Assembly: GCA_005408345.1 (NCBI GenBank)
Contig: SEMN01000010.1
Coordinates: 1,409,501 to 1,473,500 of the forward strand
Reading direction: 5' to 3'
Length of the DNA stretch: 64,000 bases
From: Macquaria australasica
Lineage: Eukaryota > Chordata > Actinopteri > Centrarchiformes > Percichthyidae
The notes beneath the pieces are model-generated. The model made no database searches, was not told the origin of the DNA, and saw only the letters and a list, made by a program, of their open reading frames with translations. The position numbers and the translations under genes are program-made. Shown here one piece after another: positions 12,143-24,128 of the stretch (its first letter is position 1; each line of letters opens with the position of its first letter).

Positions 12143-14517
12143 ATAGGAACATGAAGTGACGGTCCCACAAGAGTATTTACTACACATACTGTATGTTTGA
12201 CTGGTCCCTTTTTTTGTGTGTAAACTCTGGAAGTCATCTGATTTCTTGCGACAAGAGTTGGGTGGATTATTCTGTGGTATTTACAATCTCTTTCTATTTG
12301 ATTAGAGATCTAAGAGCATCAAGGCAGATTAACTCTGCCCCTATGGTGTAAATAACCCCACCAATCTCTTCACATCCATGGCAGCAACTCACAAGGCATT
12401 AAGTTGTGAAGACTTTATCGATAGCTCTTGTGTTTGGGGGTTTAATTAAAACCCTGCTCACTCAGAAGGCAGTGTCACTGCACTGACATATCTTTCACGA
12501 AAAAAGATCAGGTTTTATCATCATGTTTGTCACAACCTCGTGTTAATATCTGTTGAATTACAATGTTGGCAAATCATATTGATGACAGCCATATCTTAGA
12601 AATATTGCACTAAGAAAAAATGTCACATCCAATATATATGCCAGTGAGGAAACACTGAAGTTTTACTAAAACCCTAATGAGTTTCTGGCTTACATTCCCA
12701 AATCTAAGAGAATAATGTGTATGAATTTTTTTTCCACAAGTTTAACCAACACAGTACCGTCAGCAGATGGTCAAGACTAGCTTTTACATTGATGTGCCTT
12801 TAGGCTGGTGGAAAACCTGAAATGATTGGTTTGCTTTAGAATTCACACCTATCTGTGGCCTTGGGGGTAGAGGGAGCATGCTGCTTGACACTCCCCATGT
12901 TCCAGTACATGTTGGTGTTTGCTTCTCTGACTTTGAAAGTGTAATTGACCTCTGGGTTGTTAATGTAAATTGCCATTCTATTCATTAAGGCAATAATATA
13001 AATAATGCATGAAAATACGAGTGTTTTCTAATTAAAATGTTGAAGTTCTGCTTACATTCTTATCAGCAAATGACAAAGTAGAGTAATGTAAGAAGACAAC
13101 AACATATACAATACCATATAATGTTAAGGGGTGAGCCTGGTAGGACAATCTAAGCATTCAGTACGTATTTTCAGATATTACTTCTGTACAGATTGGACAG
13201 ACTGATGTTTGTAACCTGAGCAATAAATTGTATTTTATGTACAGCATTAGCAGAAGTAAATATTACATTTGAACAGCTACAGAGCCTACAGCTCTTTGTG
13301 TTAACCTCTGGTATTGCTAATCACTTGGCTAAAGAATGTTTGTTGAAATGACGAGGTGAGCAAATTTTATGAGCAAAGATAATCTAATTATTTTACAGTC
13401 AACAACAATAGTTCCCATCAGGATTTGATCCCATTTCTACGTCTAGGAAGCTGAATCACCCATGTGAACACGAATCACCCATTGACTGACTAAGATCAGT
13501 GCTACTATCCATACTTTTGGCTCAACTGTTTACAAACCTTGAAGTATACAAGAATTTTGGCAACTTAAAAATATTTTGTAATTTCATAAAATGTTAACTA
13601 ACACACCTGTCACTTTAGGGTGTTTTTTTATTGTTGCTTTAGGAATTTTGTTTTGCTTGTATCGAAATCGAGGGCTTAGTATATTAGTTACTTAACTGGG
13701 ATCAAATGTGCTCCTTAGATTTTACTGCACTGTATATCTAGAATGGGGTAAGAGCAAGTCTCCCTTAACAGCCCAAACTGTCTTCTCAACAGTGAGCAGT
13801 TCTCTGTCAAGTGAAATCCCAACTCACTATCTTCAGATCTTTTGTTTCTTTTCCTCTTTGGTTATCAAGCGTCACAGACTGGCCAGGTTTAACATGAGTG
13901 TGTTGTCTGTAATCTGCTTACGTCATGTTACATGATATCTTGGAGTATGTGTGACACTGCTCTCTAGTTGACTTGGCGGTGAATCACTATACAGTTACTT
14001 CAATTTGGGATACTGATTGGATTACGGTTTCAGTAAACGTTGAGTCACTGATGAATTTCTGATGACCTGCGACACAATTTAAGGTTTATCAGAGCAAAGA
14101 TGAGGAAGAATGAGATTAATAACCAATCCACCACCTGGGGCCAGATGTATAAACGATACGTACGCACATGGTTTTCTTGAGATAGCTGCGGGTGAAGTGA
14201 TATATAAGAGATGTAACCTTAGAGTAAAACATTGTTTGTTTAGGTTGTTTGCTAATTTCACTGATTGTGTTATTACTTTTGCAATCTACACTCTGCTTTG
14301 TGAAATGTCGCTCAGAGGCACATTCATAAATTGAATTGTATTCTTTTTATTTACATTTGAGCCATCATTTCCCTGTTAAAGACCTCTTCATTTGATCCTG
14401 AATTGTGAAGCACTTTGCAAAGTCTGTTTCAGTATGAGCTCTTTACATTAATCATTGATCATCCTTCTGATGGTGGTTTACAGGTACATGTGATGAATTA
14501 GTGGTACGAACGCTGTA
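12143..14517. other. Probable intron sequence, little recognised
   Basis: No exon was found. Around 14385-14450 the motif GTGAAGCACTTTGCAAAGTC resembles another retroposon 3' tail. The block at 14140-14170 contains a palindromic CGTACG motif of a kind seen in some fish DNA elements. Neither is firm enough to bound. Confidence 0.35.
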
Positions 14518-14522
14518 CATAG

Positions 14523-14985
14523 TGTCATGGAAGGCTATCGAGGCAGCTCTGCCACGATAAGCCATCTAGGCAGCAGGGAGAGGACCCAATTGCAGACAGG
14601 CGAGGAGGCTGAATCAGTCCAAAGGTTTATTTAAACAACAAAAAACTTACTAAGCTTTGGCAGGGAAATACCAGGAACAAGACACGAGGAGATCACTAGC
14701 AGCATCCAAAACATCAAACACTGGACCGTCAAACACAAGGAATCACAATTCAATGACACCACACTGAACAAAGGAAAGGGACCCATATATAGGGAAGGAG
14801 TAAACGAGGGAACAAGAAACAGGTGAGAGACAAGACACAGGTGAACCTAATCAAACTGGTGGGAAACGGAACAAAGACAGGAAGTAAATCATACACAAAA
14901 GACAAAAGCTGGGAACTTCAAAATAAAACAGGAAACACAAGAGCAACAACACAGTCCACACAAGAGTCCTTTGTGGACCATGACA
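14523..14985 (-). mobile_element. Solo LTR of a Ty3/gypsy-like retrotransposon
   Basis: The block is bounded by TGTCATGG (14523-14530) and CCATGACA (14978-14985) and flanked by the identical 5-bp duplication CATAG (14518-14522 and 14986-14990), the size expected for LTR element integration. Read on the minus strand it starts TGTCATGGTCCACAAAGGAC and includes AATAAACCTTTGGACT, the same segments found in the LTRs at 57-58 kb in the opposite orientation. No internal region remains, so it probably arose by LTR-LTR recombination. Its 3' end carries about 27 extra bases compared with its relative. A 103-codon open frame across it is not a gene. Confidence 0.85.
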
Positions 14986-14990
14986 CATAG

Positions 14991-17377
14991 CCACAGCCGT
15001 GCACAATGGCAGCTGTTCTGGTGCTGTTGGAGAACCTCGCTGATGCGACAAAGTTGGTGAAATTGCACTTTTTTTTGTTCTTCTCATTGAGAGGTCTAAT
15101 GAGGTGGAACAGGCACAAGTATCAATATGCAAACAATTGTTTAAGGGCGTTTCTACATCCATTTATGGAGAACTGTGGGAGTGGAAATGAGGCTTGTGCA
15201 TGTGCATCCAGTTCCACAATAATTGAGATTTATAAAACAGAACCATGCAGATGTGCAGCTTTATAAATCCATCGAATATAATGCGTATGCATAGTTCTGT
15301 CTTTGATCATACACAGTTTTAGTCCTGAGATTTATAGTTCGTTAAAATGTACTTCCGGTATTCAAACACAGTCTGATTAGGCTGAGGCTGGTTATGAAGA
15401 GGTAAGTAAGGCTTGAGCTGATACATGGCCGGTGTGGGCATTGATTTAGAATTGAAGCATATCTGTAGTATCACGGTTTCTTGGAGTAACCCAGCTAGCA
15501 TAGTCAGGCTTCTCAACACCAAGAGAAATACTCAAAATAAATTGTAATAACTGAGATCCTCATGTGAATGTAAAGATATTTAGTGAAAATATGGAGCAAA
15601 CAGTGCATCCTGGGAATTTCCCACAGAGCTGCCATTGTACTGGGCAGTGGATTGAGACGTGCACTTGATTTTGGAGTTAATTACCTCCTGTTTTTATTTG
15701 GAGCCACAAAAATGCAGAAGTGGAAAGTGCAATTTCAAAGACAGCTTGAGCTTTGTTTTACATTATGTTCTTCTTCTACCTGGAGAGCCAGGCAGTAAGA
15801 AGTGTATGTCTTCTGTGCACACACAGCTTAAGTGTAATATCCTGCAATCCAGCTGCTTTCTGTTGGTGAATATTTAGGAGAAACCCATGTGTCCAACTTT
15901 ACCCACAGGTAAACAGAGATTTAATGAATACGTTTAAGATGTTGTCATGTAGGGTAAGCATCACCATTTCCTGCTTAGCAAGTATCCATGGCAACTCTAA
16001 TTCTGCAGGTGGGGCCAGATCACTGGTGGTAATTGCTTTAAACCGATGCATACTTTTACCAAATTGACCTTTATCAAAACCTTGAGCCATATTAATCATC
16101 TGTTTAGTCTCCATTTAGGCTGTGTTCTGACTTTGTGGAGTCATATTGATTTATAAAGCCGTCTGCAGGGAGGCACCAGACAACACCTTTTTAAATAGGA
16201 CTGAATGGCACCATTTCAGGGGGAATAAATAAATAAATTGGTAACATCATAACTGACTTTACTATCAAGGCTTTGCTGTGTCTCTGTAAGTTATACAGGA
16301 TCCATGGACTTCAAATGGTGGCCATTTGGCTTCACTTTTGTTTTTTTTTGTTCTGAGACATGACATTGTCAGCTCAGGGAGGGAAGTCAGAAACATAATG
16401 TCTTTGCCAACTATATTATGGTGGACATACACACTAATAACACTGGTTTTACAGAATTAAAACCTTGGTCTTGTTTAGGAAATGCAGAGAGGGAAAGAAC
16501 AGTAGAAGAATTACATTTGTATTTTTAAAGATGTATGTCAGACCAGCTCATTTTTCAGTTTGCATTGTGGGTCTATAGATTCTCTTTCCATTCAAGGTGC
16601 ATGACCATGAAGCTCTTTACTCATTTACATTGATTTCAAAAGTGCACCTATTTGTCTGGTGCATAATGACCTTTATGAGTTGCTTCTCAGCTTCAAAGGA
16701 CTTTATCTTCATGTTATGAACAAGTGCACCTTCTTTCTGTCTCTGACTCACTTGTACACTACTAATGCACTAGAAATAGACAGCTTGATGATTGAATTAT
16801 GTTAAAATGAGAGTTTTTTTCATCTCATCCATGTATTCATCTAGTTTGTGTGCTCTTCAAACTGTTCCATTCATTCAACACTTAACATTAACTTTGCAAC
16901 TGGCCTGTAACTATATTGCTTAATTGCGTAACATGAATCACTGTGCTGTGTTACACAGCTCATTGGATGTTCTAATTTAGTAATTTGGGTTTGTTTTGTA
17001 AGCCGGGAGATGCACGTTCTCAAAAGCACAAAACAGACCATCCACTACTTTCTCTGTGTATAATTAGATTCAAATCCTGTTCTCTGATCGTTGACATTAT
17101 CCTCTATGTCAGTCCCACAAGCACCATTAGGGTGAGTGGCCCTGCTTCATTTGCCTGTCTTTCTGTCTTCGTCTTTAGCTGTGACCCGAAAGCTGTTTGC
17201 TAAGCAGAGGAATCGAGAAAGGATTCACTTAGAAGAAATGACAGGCTAATAGCGTTTAATGAGCTGTTTTGGCATGATGTCGTCCTCCCGAGCTTGTTTG
17301 CAGAGCAAGGCTATCTGACACTGCCCATCTGCAACCTCCAACTGCGTGTATGTGTATCTCTGGCATGCATCTGTGGC
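14991..17377. other. Probable intron sequence, nothing firm
   Basis: Open frames up to 86 codons show no domain. Near 15210-15290 the pattern TTTATAAATCC with ATGCGTATGCAT may be the other end of the CGTACG-containing block at about 14.14 kb, split by the LTR insertion, but this is weak. Confidence 0.35.
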
Positions 17378-17409
<32 letters not shown>

Positions 17410-17410
17410 A
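17378..17410. repeat. (GT)n microsatellite with GC interruption
   Basis: About 12 GT units pass into GCGCGC. Further loose TGTG runs follow to about 17446. Confidence 0.9.
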
Positions 17411-17939
17411 GAATGTATCTTGTGTTTTTGTGTATGTGTGTGGCTGTGATCAGAGAGGGACAGGCTCACACAACTAATAGAGAGAGATGTACAGTAGGCA
17501 GACCTGGCTTTCAGCTCCTTAGCCATGATTCAGAAAGAGTGATGGTCTGAGAAGACCTCAGCTATACTAAAATCACCGGCAGGATAAGAGCTCTAAATGT
17601 GTTTCTAAGAGGAAAGATGTGATTTGAGTGAGATAGTTATTAACCACGATGAGAAGCAGACCTCCCACACATGTCCCAGCAAAAGCCCAGCAAGAGACCA
17701 GAGGTCTCTAAACTTAGATATGCATATGCGTACTTGATGTGATGTATGTGAAAGAGCCACTTCTTAGCTTAAAGGGTTAATCAGTCATTTTTCACAAAGG
17801 CACAACAACTCTACAGGTTCATTTGCATTTTCAATTAAAGAGTTTGTCATTTAGATGACAAATTAGCCACTTGGTTGTCAGCTGGTCATAATAGAAAATT
17901 ATGATATAGGTCAGTTGAGGATGTAGTTTCCTTGTCCTG
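17411..17939. other. Non-coding stretch, nothing recognised
   Basis: No repeat boundary, exon or RNA gene identified. Confidence 0.45.
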
Positions 17940-18640
17940 CACACCGCTGTCGAAGACAGGAGGAATGCCTATATCAGATTTCAGTTCATTGATTTTAGCT
18001 CTGCCTTTAATACCATTGTGCCAACAAAACTGGTGTTTAAACTTGGAGATTTGCGCTTATGTCAATCCATCTGTACTGGCAGAGTCAGAACAGTAAGGTT
18101 GGGAGGAAATCATTCATCCACTATCATCATTAACACAGTTGCACCACAGGGATGATGCTAGTTCTTTACTCTGTAGTATGTTCACTCATGATTGTGTCAC
18201 TAAATATCTTTATAGCCAAATTGTCAATTTTGCAAATGATACAGTAGTGATTGGGCAGAGCTATGACAACAACATGGATGCCTATTAGGACAGAGGTGAG
18301 AGAACTTTCTGTTGCTGTGGTGCAGAGATAACAATTTATCCGTCAGTGTGGACAAAACCAGATAGATTATTATTGATTTTGGGGAGCACAATGTGAACCA
18401 CTCACCAGTAACTACTGAGGGTACAGCTGTTGAGTCTGTGACCTGTTTAAAATTCTTGCGAATACAGATCTCCAGCTGTCTTACTTGGTCTCTGTTGACA
18501 TTATCAGCAAAGCTCAGCAAAGGCTTTAGTTGCCTCTGTGTCTTAAAAAGTTTGGTATATCTGCAAAGATTGTAGTTTGCTTTCCAAATGTTTTGATAAA
18601 ACTACTGTAATTTAAAGAGTTATGATAACAGACTCGCTTA
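17940..18640 (+). pseudogene. Decayed LINE reverse transcriptase fragment (L2/CR1-like clade)
   Basis: Across broken frames the translation shows FNTIVPTKLV, VRLGGNHSST, VAPQG, FANDTVVIG and SPVTTEGTAVESVTCLKFL. These match, in order, the DFSSAFNTI, VRLG..SS, GAPQG, FADDT and VESFKFLG blocks of fish non-LTR reverse transcriptases. The catalytic FADD core is altered to FAND, and several stops and frameshifts separate the blocks, so it is inactive. Only the C-terminal half of the polymerase domain is present; no endonuclease domain or 3' tail was found. The open frame at 18393-18575 is the best preserved piece. Confidence 0.8.
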
Positions 18641-19490
18641 CCCTATGCTATCCCGATGTGGATTTTGAAACACAAAAACTCTAGCTAAAGCACTGTGTAG
18701 TAATTGTTGATTATAGTGTTTACAAAAGAAATGTTAAATCCAAGGGTAAAGATGGGCAGATAAAGGGTATGTCTAAACATACTGTTTTCAGACAGATTCT
18801 GCACAGTTAAAAAAAGTTAAACAGTGGGATGATGAGCCGCAGTAAATAGAGCAGGAGTGGCTGAACACTGCTAAAAGCTTCGCCTTTAAGAAACCAGTTC
18901 AGTAACAATTTTATGCTGTTTGAAGTACATACAGGAAACATTCAGGCCGATTTGCCTTTCAGTCCTGAAAAAGACAAGAAATGGTTACAGTAAATGGATA
19001 TGCACTGAATATGAATGAATTTCTCACAGTAAATATTCACAGATTAAGCTTGATGAACTGCGGACCTCACTGAGTGTACAACACTCAACAGCCACCTTCA
19101 GTGTTACAGTAAAAAAATTATAATAATGCAGTGTTGGTGTTTTATATTAGCTTATCTGCTGGGGTAATTCTGTTTGTCATGCAATTAAGGAAGTCTTGCA
19201 TACCTAAATGTTACAGAAAGGTATGCTTCCTGCTTGAAATTAATTTCCACGACCACAGTGAACTTTGAATTTAATAAGCTATTATCACATAATCTGTATT
19301 ATAGTTAAATGCAATAACTACTGCAAACGCACACTCACAAAAGGAAAGCCTAATGAGGTTTGCACGACTTATTGTCTGTCTTGCAGTCAGCTTCATTTAT
19401 AGCCATGCTAAATTGATTTGGAAAATATTATTAAACTTACTGAACCGTCCTTTCTCTAATTATTACAGAGCAACCTCGACATTTATATTA
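18641..19490. other. Non-coding stretch, nothing recognised
   Basis: No exon or bounded repeat seen. Confidence 0.45.
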
Positions 19491-19491
19491 C

Positions 19492-19553
<62 letters not shown>
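19491..19553. repeat. Compound (TA)n(CA)n microsatellite
   Basis: Six TA units are followed by about 25 uninterrupted CA units. An overlapping 109-codon open frame is produced by the repeat and is not a gene. Confidence 0.95.
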
Positions 19554-19555
<2 letters not shown>

Positions 19556-21149
19556 GAAGCTGTTTCATTCTGCAACCCAAACTAAACCTTTTGAGCCCCC
19601 CTCTCTCATCTCTGTGCTGCTGCATGTCCAGAATGTTAAACTGCTAAAGAATACAGCTTTCTCCCTCTTCTCTTGTGTTTAAACTGGAAAATCACCATAC
19701 ACCCACCTTTGGTTGATGTTTAAGTGTGTGTTGAGTACCTAAGGGGATAAAGTCCTTTTGCAAGTCCGTAAATATGAGCCCCCCAAAAAAGAAGAATTAT
19801 GATATTTTGATGCATAGATTAAGCTCATTTATTTACAATGTGTTTATTCTTGACATTCTGTTTTGTAGCCTCTTGAGCTTGATATTTAATATGTTGTAAT
19901 TGTGAGCAAAACATTGTTAAGGATACCCAACTATGTTAAAGTATGCAATATTCATAGTATAAAATGTCTGTACTGCTCTGTCAATACACAACCCTCCATA
20001 TCCAAAAGTCAGAATCAGCAGTAACTATGTACATATGTGAATCCAGGAGATGTTAGTACTTTATGATAATTGCATCAAAACTGTTTGGTGTAAACTTCTA
20101 GAGAGGTTGGTAACTTGGTATCAGATCACACTCCTGGTCAGATGATAGGCCTATTGTATTATCTTGTTTTAGTTGAACCAGACTTTGTGGTCATGGCGTG
20201 TTGATAATGGCAGATAAGGCACAGGTTGGCTCAGTAATTCAAGGGGATGGACGCTAATTTACGCTGAAAGACACTAGCTGTGATTTGTTCCTCTTATCTA
20301 TATGGATGGCCGTCTGCATGGTGTGCACTATAACTGGCGCTGCTGCCATCATTACCGCTACTATGGAGACAGGAGGGCGGACAAGGTCTCATCCAAATCC
20401 ATCAGTTAGTCTGAGTTATTCAGCCCTGCCCTGCTCTGGACAGGCTCATACGTAGAGTTCATACCAAGGGAGGGGCGCGGGGGCTGCTAAATCATTCTAC
20501 ATCAGACGGCAGCTTTAGAAAATCGATGCTTCTTCATTTTTTCCTGCAGACAGAAGTGCACTGGGTGAGGAGAGGAGGATGCAGAGTGGAGAAGGAATAG
20601 TGTTTGTCTCTGTGTAAAGGGTGGATATCATCTTAATGTTAATGAAGATGAAGGGGTCAGGGAGGCAGCAGCAGTAAGCAGGAGCCAAGTACAGATGGCC
20701 AAGGCCTCGACAGCAGGGGCTACCATGTAGAAATGGTTCACCAGCATCACATCGAGCCACATGCTTCATAAAGCAAGCCCAGTGCAGTCACAGTTACATG
20801 AGTGGGTCACGCTGAGCCAAGCCTGAACTATGACCTTGGAGCCATAGGAAAAAGCAATATGTCTGTTCTGTGGCTTAAAACACCCACCTGTCCACATCCA
20901 CTAACCAGCTAAAAGGATGAAATGGAAGCCTATGACTAATTCACAAATGTTTTCTCATTTTCTCTATTGAATTTGTCCACAAACTTGAATAGCAGGAAAA
21001 TAAGAGAACCATATGTCTGAAACATGAGGTGAGCACACATACCTGAAAATCACTTTTAATCTCAAAATAGATGTGCATTTCTGGCAAATGCATTTATAAA
21101 TAGCAAAATAATCCTATATGAGGGCCGCATTCTCCAGTCTTTTTATTTA
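19554..21149. other. Non-coding stretch, nothing recognised
   Basis: No domain-bearing frame. A slightly GC-richer patch lies at about 20330-20480 without a CpG-island character that I can defend. Confidence 0.45.
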
Positions 21150-21430
21150 TTTTGTTTAACCTTTATTTAACCAGGCATGTCAACAAAAACTCATTCTTAT
21201 TTACAATGGCGGCCTGGCAAAAGGCAAAGCCTCTTGGGGGGAATGGGATAGGGGCTAAAAAGAGATGTTAAAAAGACAGAAGCATTACATGTGACAAAAA
21301 GCAATACATAAATGACATGCAGTCTAGCACAAAGCATTGGCAGGTAGCAACAGCATCAGGCAACTCAACAATCGAACAAGAGTAGCATACACAAACAGTA
21401 AAACAAACAAACAAACAAAAGAAAACAAGA
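21150..21430. repeat. Teleost interspersed repeat (AACCTTTATTTAACCAGG class) with (CAAA)n
   Basis: The block TTTAACCTTTATTTAACCAG, then CTTATTTACAATGGCGGCC, then GGCAAAAGGCAAAGCC is a familiar fish repeat end. It runs on through an A-rich region with a (CAAA)n tract (about 21400-21420). I recognise the class but cannot fix its full boundaries. Confidence 0.55.
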
Positions 21431-21444
21431 ATATGCATAGGACA

Positions 21445-21488
21445 ACAGTAAGCAGCAGACAAAAATGAGTCTGTCTGCTGCTTACTGT
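21445..21488. repeat. Perfect 17-bp inverted repeat (hairpin)
   Basis: The arm ACAGTAAGCAGCAGACA (21445-21461) pairs exactly with TGTCTGCTGCTTACTGT (21472-21488) around a 10-base loop. The complementarity is perfect while the surrounding repeat is diverged, which suggests a recent local fold-back duplication. Confidence 0.9.
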
Positions 21489-23992
21489 CAGGAAACAGCT
21501 GCATTTATCTGCAGTCCTCTGTGCAAAGTGAAAATTAAAGAACATATTAGACCAAATAAGTGAAAACAAACAAACACAATAGATAGTGCATCAACAGCTA
21601 CAACTGTGCACACAGACAGTTTTGGAGCCAGTCACCAGTGTAACACCAGCTCAAAATTGCATGTGTGGAAGTTTGAAAGAAGTAGTTTGATTTGAAACAA
21701 GAAACCATAAAACATCTGTCAGCTGCCAAGGACAGAGGGGCTAGGGGGGTGGGGGATGGGGGACAGGCAATTCCCAAACAACTGAAATGGAGGAGCACAT
21801 TGGATGTGTAATTGGAGAGACTGGACTTTTGGCTGTGTCACAGGACAGTGAACTGTAAGCAGGAGAACATCCCACTAAGGCCACACATTCAGGCATCATT
21901 TCCTTATGATGTTAGGAATTCATATTATTTCTATGATTAGCTGTAAAGCAGTCTATTGTAGTGTATTTTTTTTAACGCTTTGCACAATCTAATATCAAGC
22001 AAATTACCCATTGGTATGATTTAGACAATAGGTAATGTTTCTGTTGACAAACTGTCTTAAAAATACTGACAAATCTTGTTAGAATATTTTATTATCTTTA
22101 TTTCCCAAACCTCAGTTATGCATGGCCTAGAAGCTGCAAAATTTCAATAAAAAAACATTTCTGTTTAATAATTACCCCAATCACACATGGAACATTTCTG
22201 ACAAAAAAAGAAAGTATTTTTAAAAGGTCTTAATTTTTTGGTATGGGTAAATCAATCTGTTAAATTAAGTCAGGATTAAATCTGAGCATGTGAAGGTTTC
22301 ATAAATAAGGCCAGCTGAGCGTTTTAAATGATTTAATTCACAGGCATGATCCGTGGGAAGCGGAGCAACTGTGTTTGAAGTAAGTAGAAAGAAATATAAA
22401 AATTGCTGAAAAGATTATCATCACCAAATTTTGAATATGTGTTCAGCACAGGCTTAAAAACGACAGTATGTGTGTGTTTAAAGTTGTGCCATCCGTTCCA
22501 CAGTTAACAGTAGCAGTTCTTAGAAAAGAGCAATTTTCTGTTAGCTTGATGTCTTCCAAAAACAGGAGATAAGACAGATGAAGCCCAACTGTTGGAAAAA
22601 CTTTCCACCATTACCTGTTCTCTCAGTCCTCTGTGTTATTAGTATCACATCGCTCACCTTGTCCGCCACAGCTCAGCAGCAGATTTATATCCTTGGTTTG
22701 GTGCTCAGACCTTCTCAGGTGAGTGAAGGTAGAGACTACAGTCTTAGCAGTAGAGGCAGTAAGCAAGAGAAATAATGGACTGGAAATGGTTTTCTGCATC
22801 AGATCATGAGTGATGGCACTTATTCACTGGAGAGACAGGCCTCTACAGTGGCTGTCATACTAATTGTTTTTGTTTTTTAGTTGAAATATTAGAAAAGGTG
22901 TAGACTACAACAACAAGGTCACCATTCTAAATTGTCGGTGTGATACAAAGTGTTTAAGTGTGTACTACTTTAATTGAATACAAACATTTTGATCAAGAAG
23001 CTGCAGGGATCTATTTAACTGCCTCTTTTAGGAGATGGTCAGTTGACCGGAGAGTTTTGCATGGAGCTACAGTAATTAAACTGCATTTTTGTACACATGG
23101 AAGTGAACAGACATCCGCTATGCCTACCTCTCACAGATTCCCATGGGGGCCATGCTCTCTTCACTTCAACAGAGTAGCCAGATGGACAAGCAGTGCTTTT
23201 AGCAAGTACTGGATCGAGTCAAATTTGGAAAATATCATTAACAGTGTCTGCTACTACTGAAACCAATACCACAGCCGTTATTTCTATCTGAGCTGTGTTG
23301 CAAGTTAGGTATTTTATGGAATTTGTTTAATATTTGATATTTGCAGGTTTGTGCTTCACATCAGGAACAAATTTCTGCACTAATCTCTGGTATAGAGAGG
23401 TTCCTCTAATGCTTCTACTGTATATTTTCTATAGCAAAGAGATTCTGTTAATTGTGTAAACCAAGCAATATTTGCAATGACTTTTGAAATAGCTGGAGTA
23501 GAGAGGATAGTTGATTTGTGTATATACCTTCAAAATGGAGGGAGAAAACATACTTTATCTGAAGTGTTCTTAAAAATGCTGATCCTTTTTTTCTTTTTTA
23601 ATTCCAGTACATAAAATCAAACAAAGTGATTTCCAGCTAATTTGCATTAGAAATAGCTTGCTTGCATACTGAGTCTTGAAATCCAGGGCCTTCTGAACCC
23701 TAAGGGCTTGCATATACAGTGAATGCTTTATAGTAGATATGTTAATGCATGTTACAAAGCCCTTCTCTGGTGACCTTAGCCCATCTGAGCAGTAATGTGT
23801 AATTATCTCAACAAGTCTCATTGTCATTTATTCAGTAGCAGAGTGGCTGGGAGGTAATGCACATGTTGAAACTTGAAGGAATCAGTTATAATTTTATTGA
23901 TATTGCACAGAATGCTGTGTACAGATGCTTTTCCTATTATTTACCAATGTTGTTGTACCACACAATAGTGCCTACATATCTTCAAATGTGCT
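21489..23992. other. Non-coding stretch, nothing recognised
   Basis: Open frames up to 100 codons (22958-23260) carry no recognisable domain. No repeat boundaries found. Confidence 0.45.
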
Positions 23993-24044
23993 CCCACCCA
24001 CAGTGATGTCTGTGTTTTATAACACAGACATCACTGTGGGTGGG
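23993..24044. repeat. 52-base palindrome with perfect 24-bp arms
   Basis: The left arm (23993-24016, ending GATGTCTGTGTT) and right arm (24021-24044, starting AACACAGACATC) are exact complements separated by TTAT. With two mismatches the pairing extends about five bases further outward. It ends about 85 bases before the hAT-type element at 24129. No family was recognised. Confidence 0.95.
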
Positions 24045-24128
24045 GCCACTATTGGTAGCTACTGCAGATGGCTAACAAGCGTGTGGTTGCAAGAAAGGGA
24101 AGGCCACCAGGTGTGCAGGGGTCTGGAG

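Noticed and set aside
14851..15162. 103-codon minus-strand frame
   Set aside because: It lies mostly inside the solo LTR and has no Gag, Pol or host protein features.
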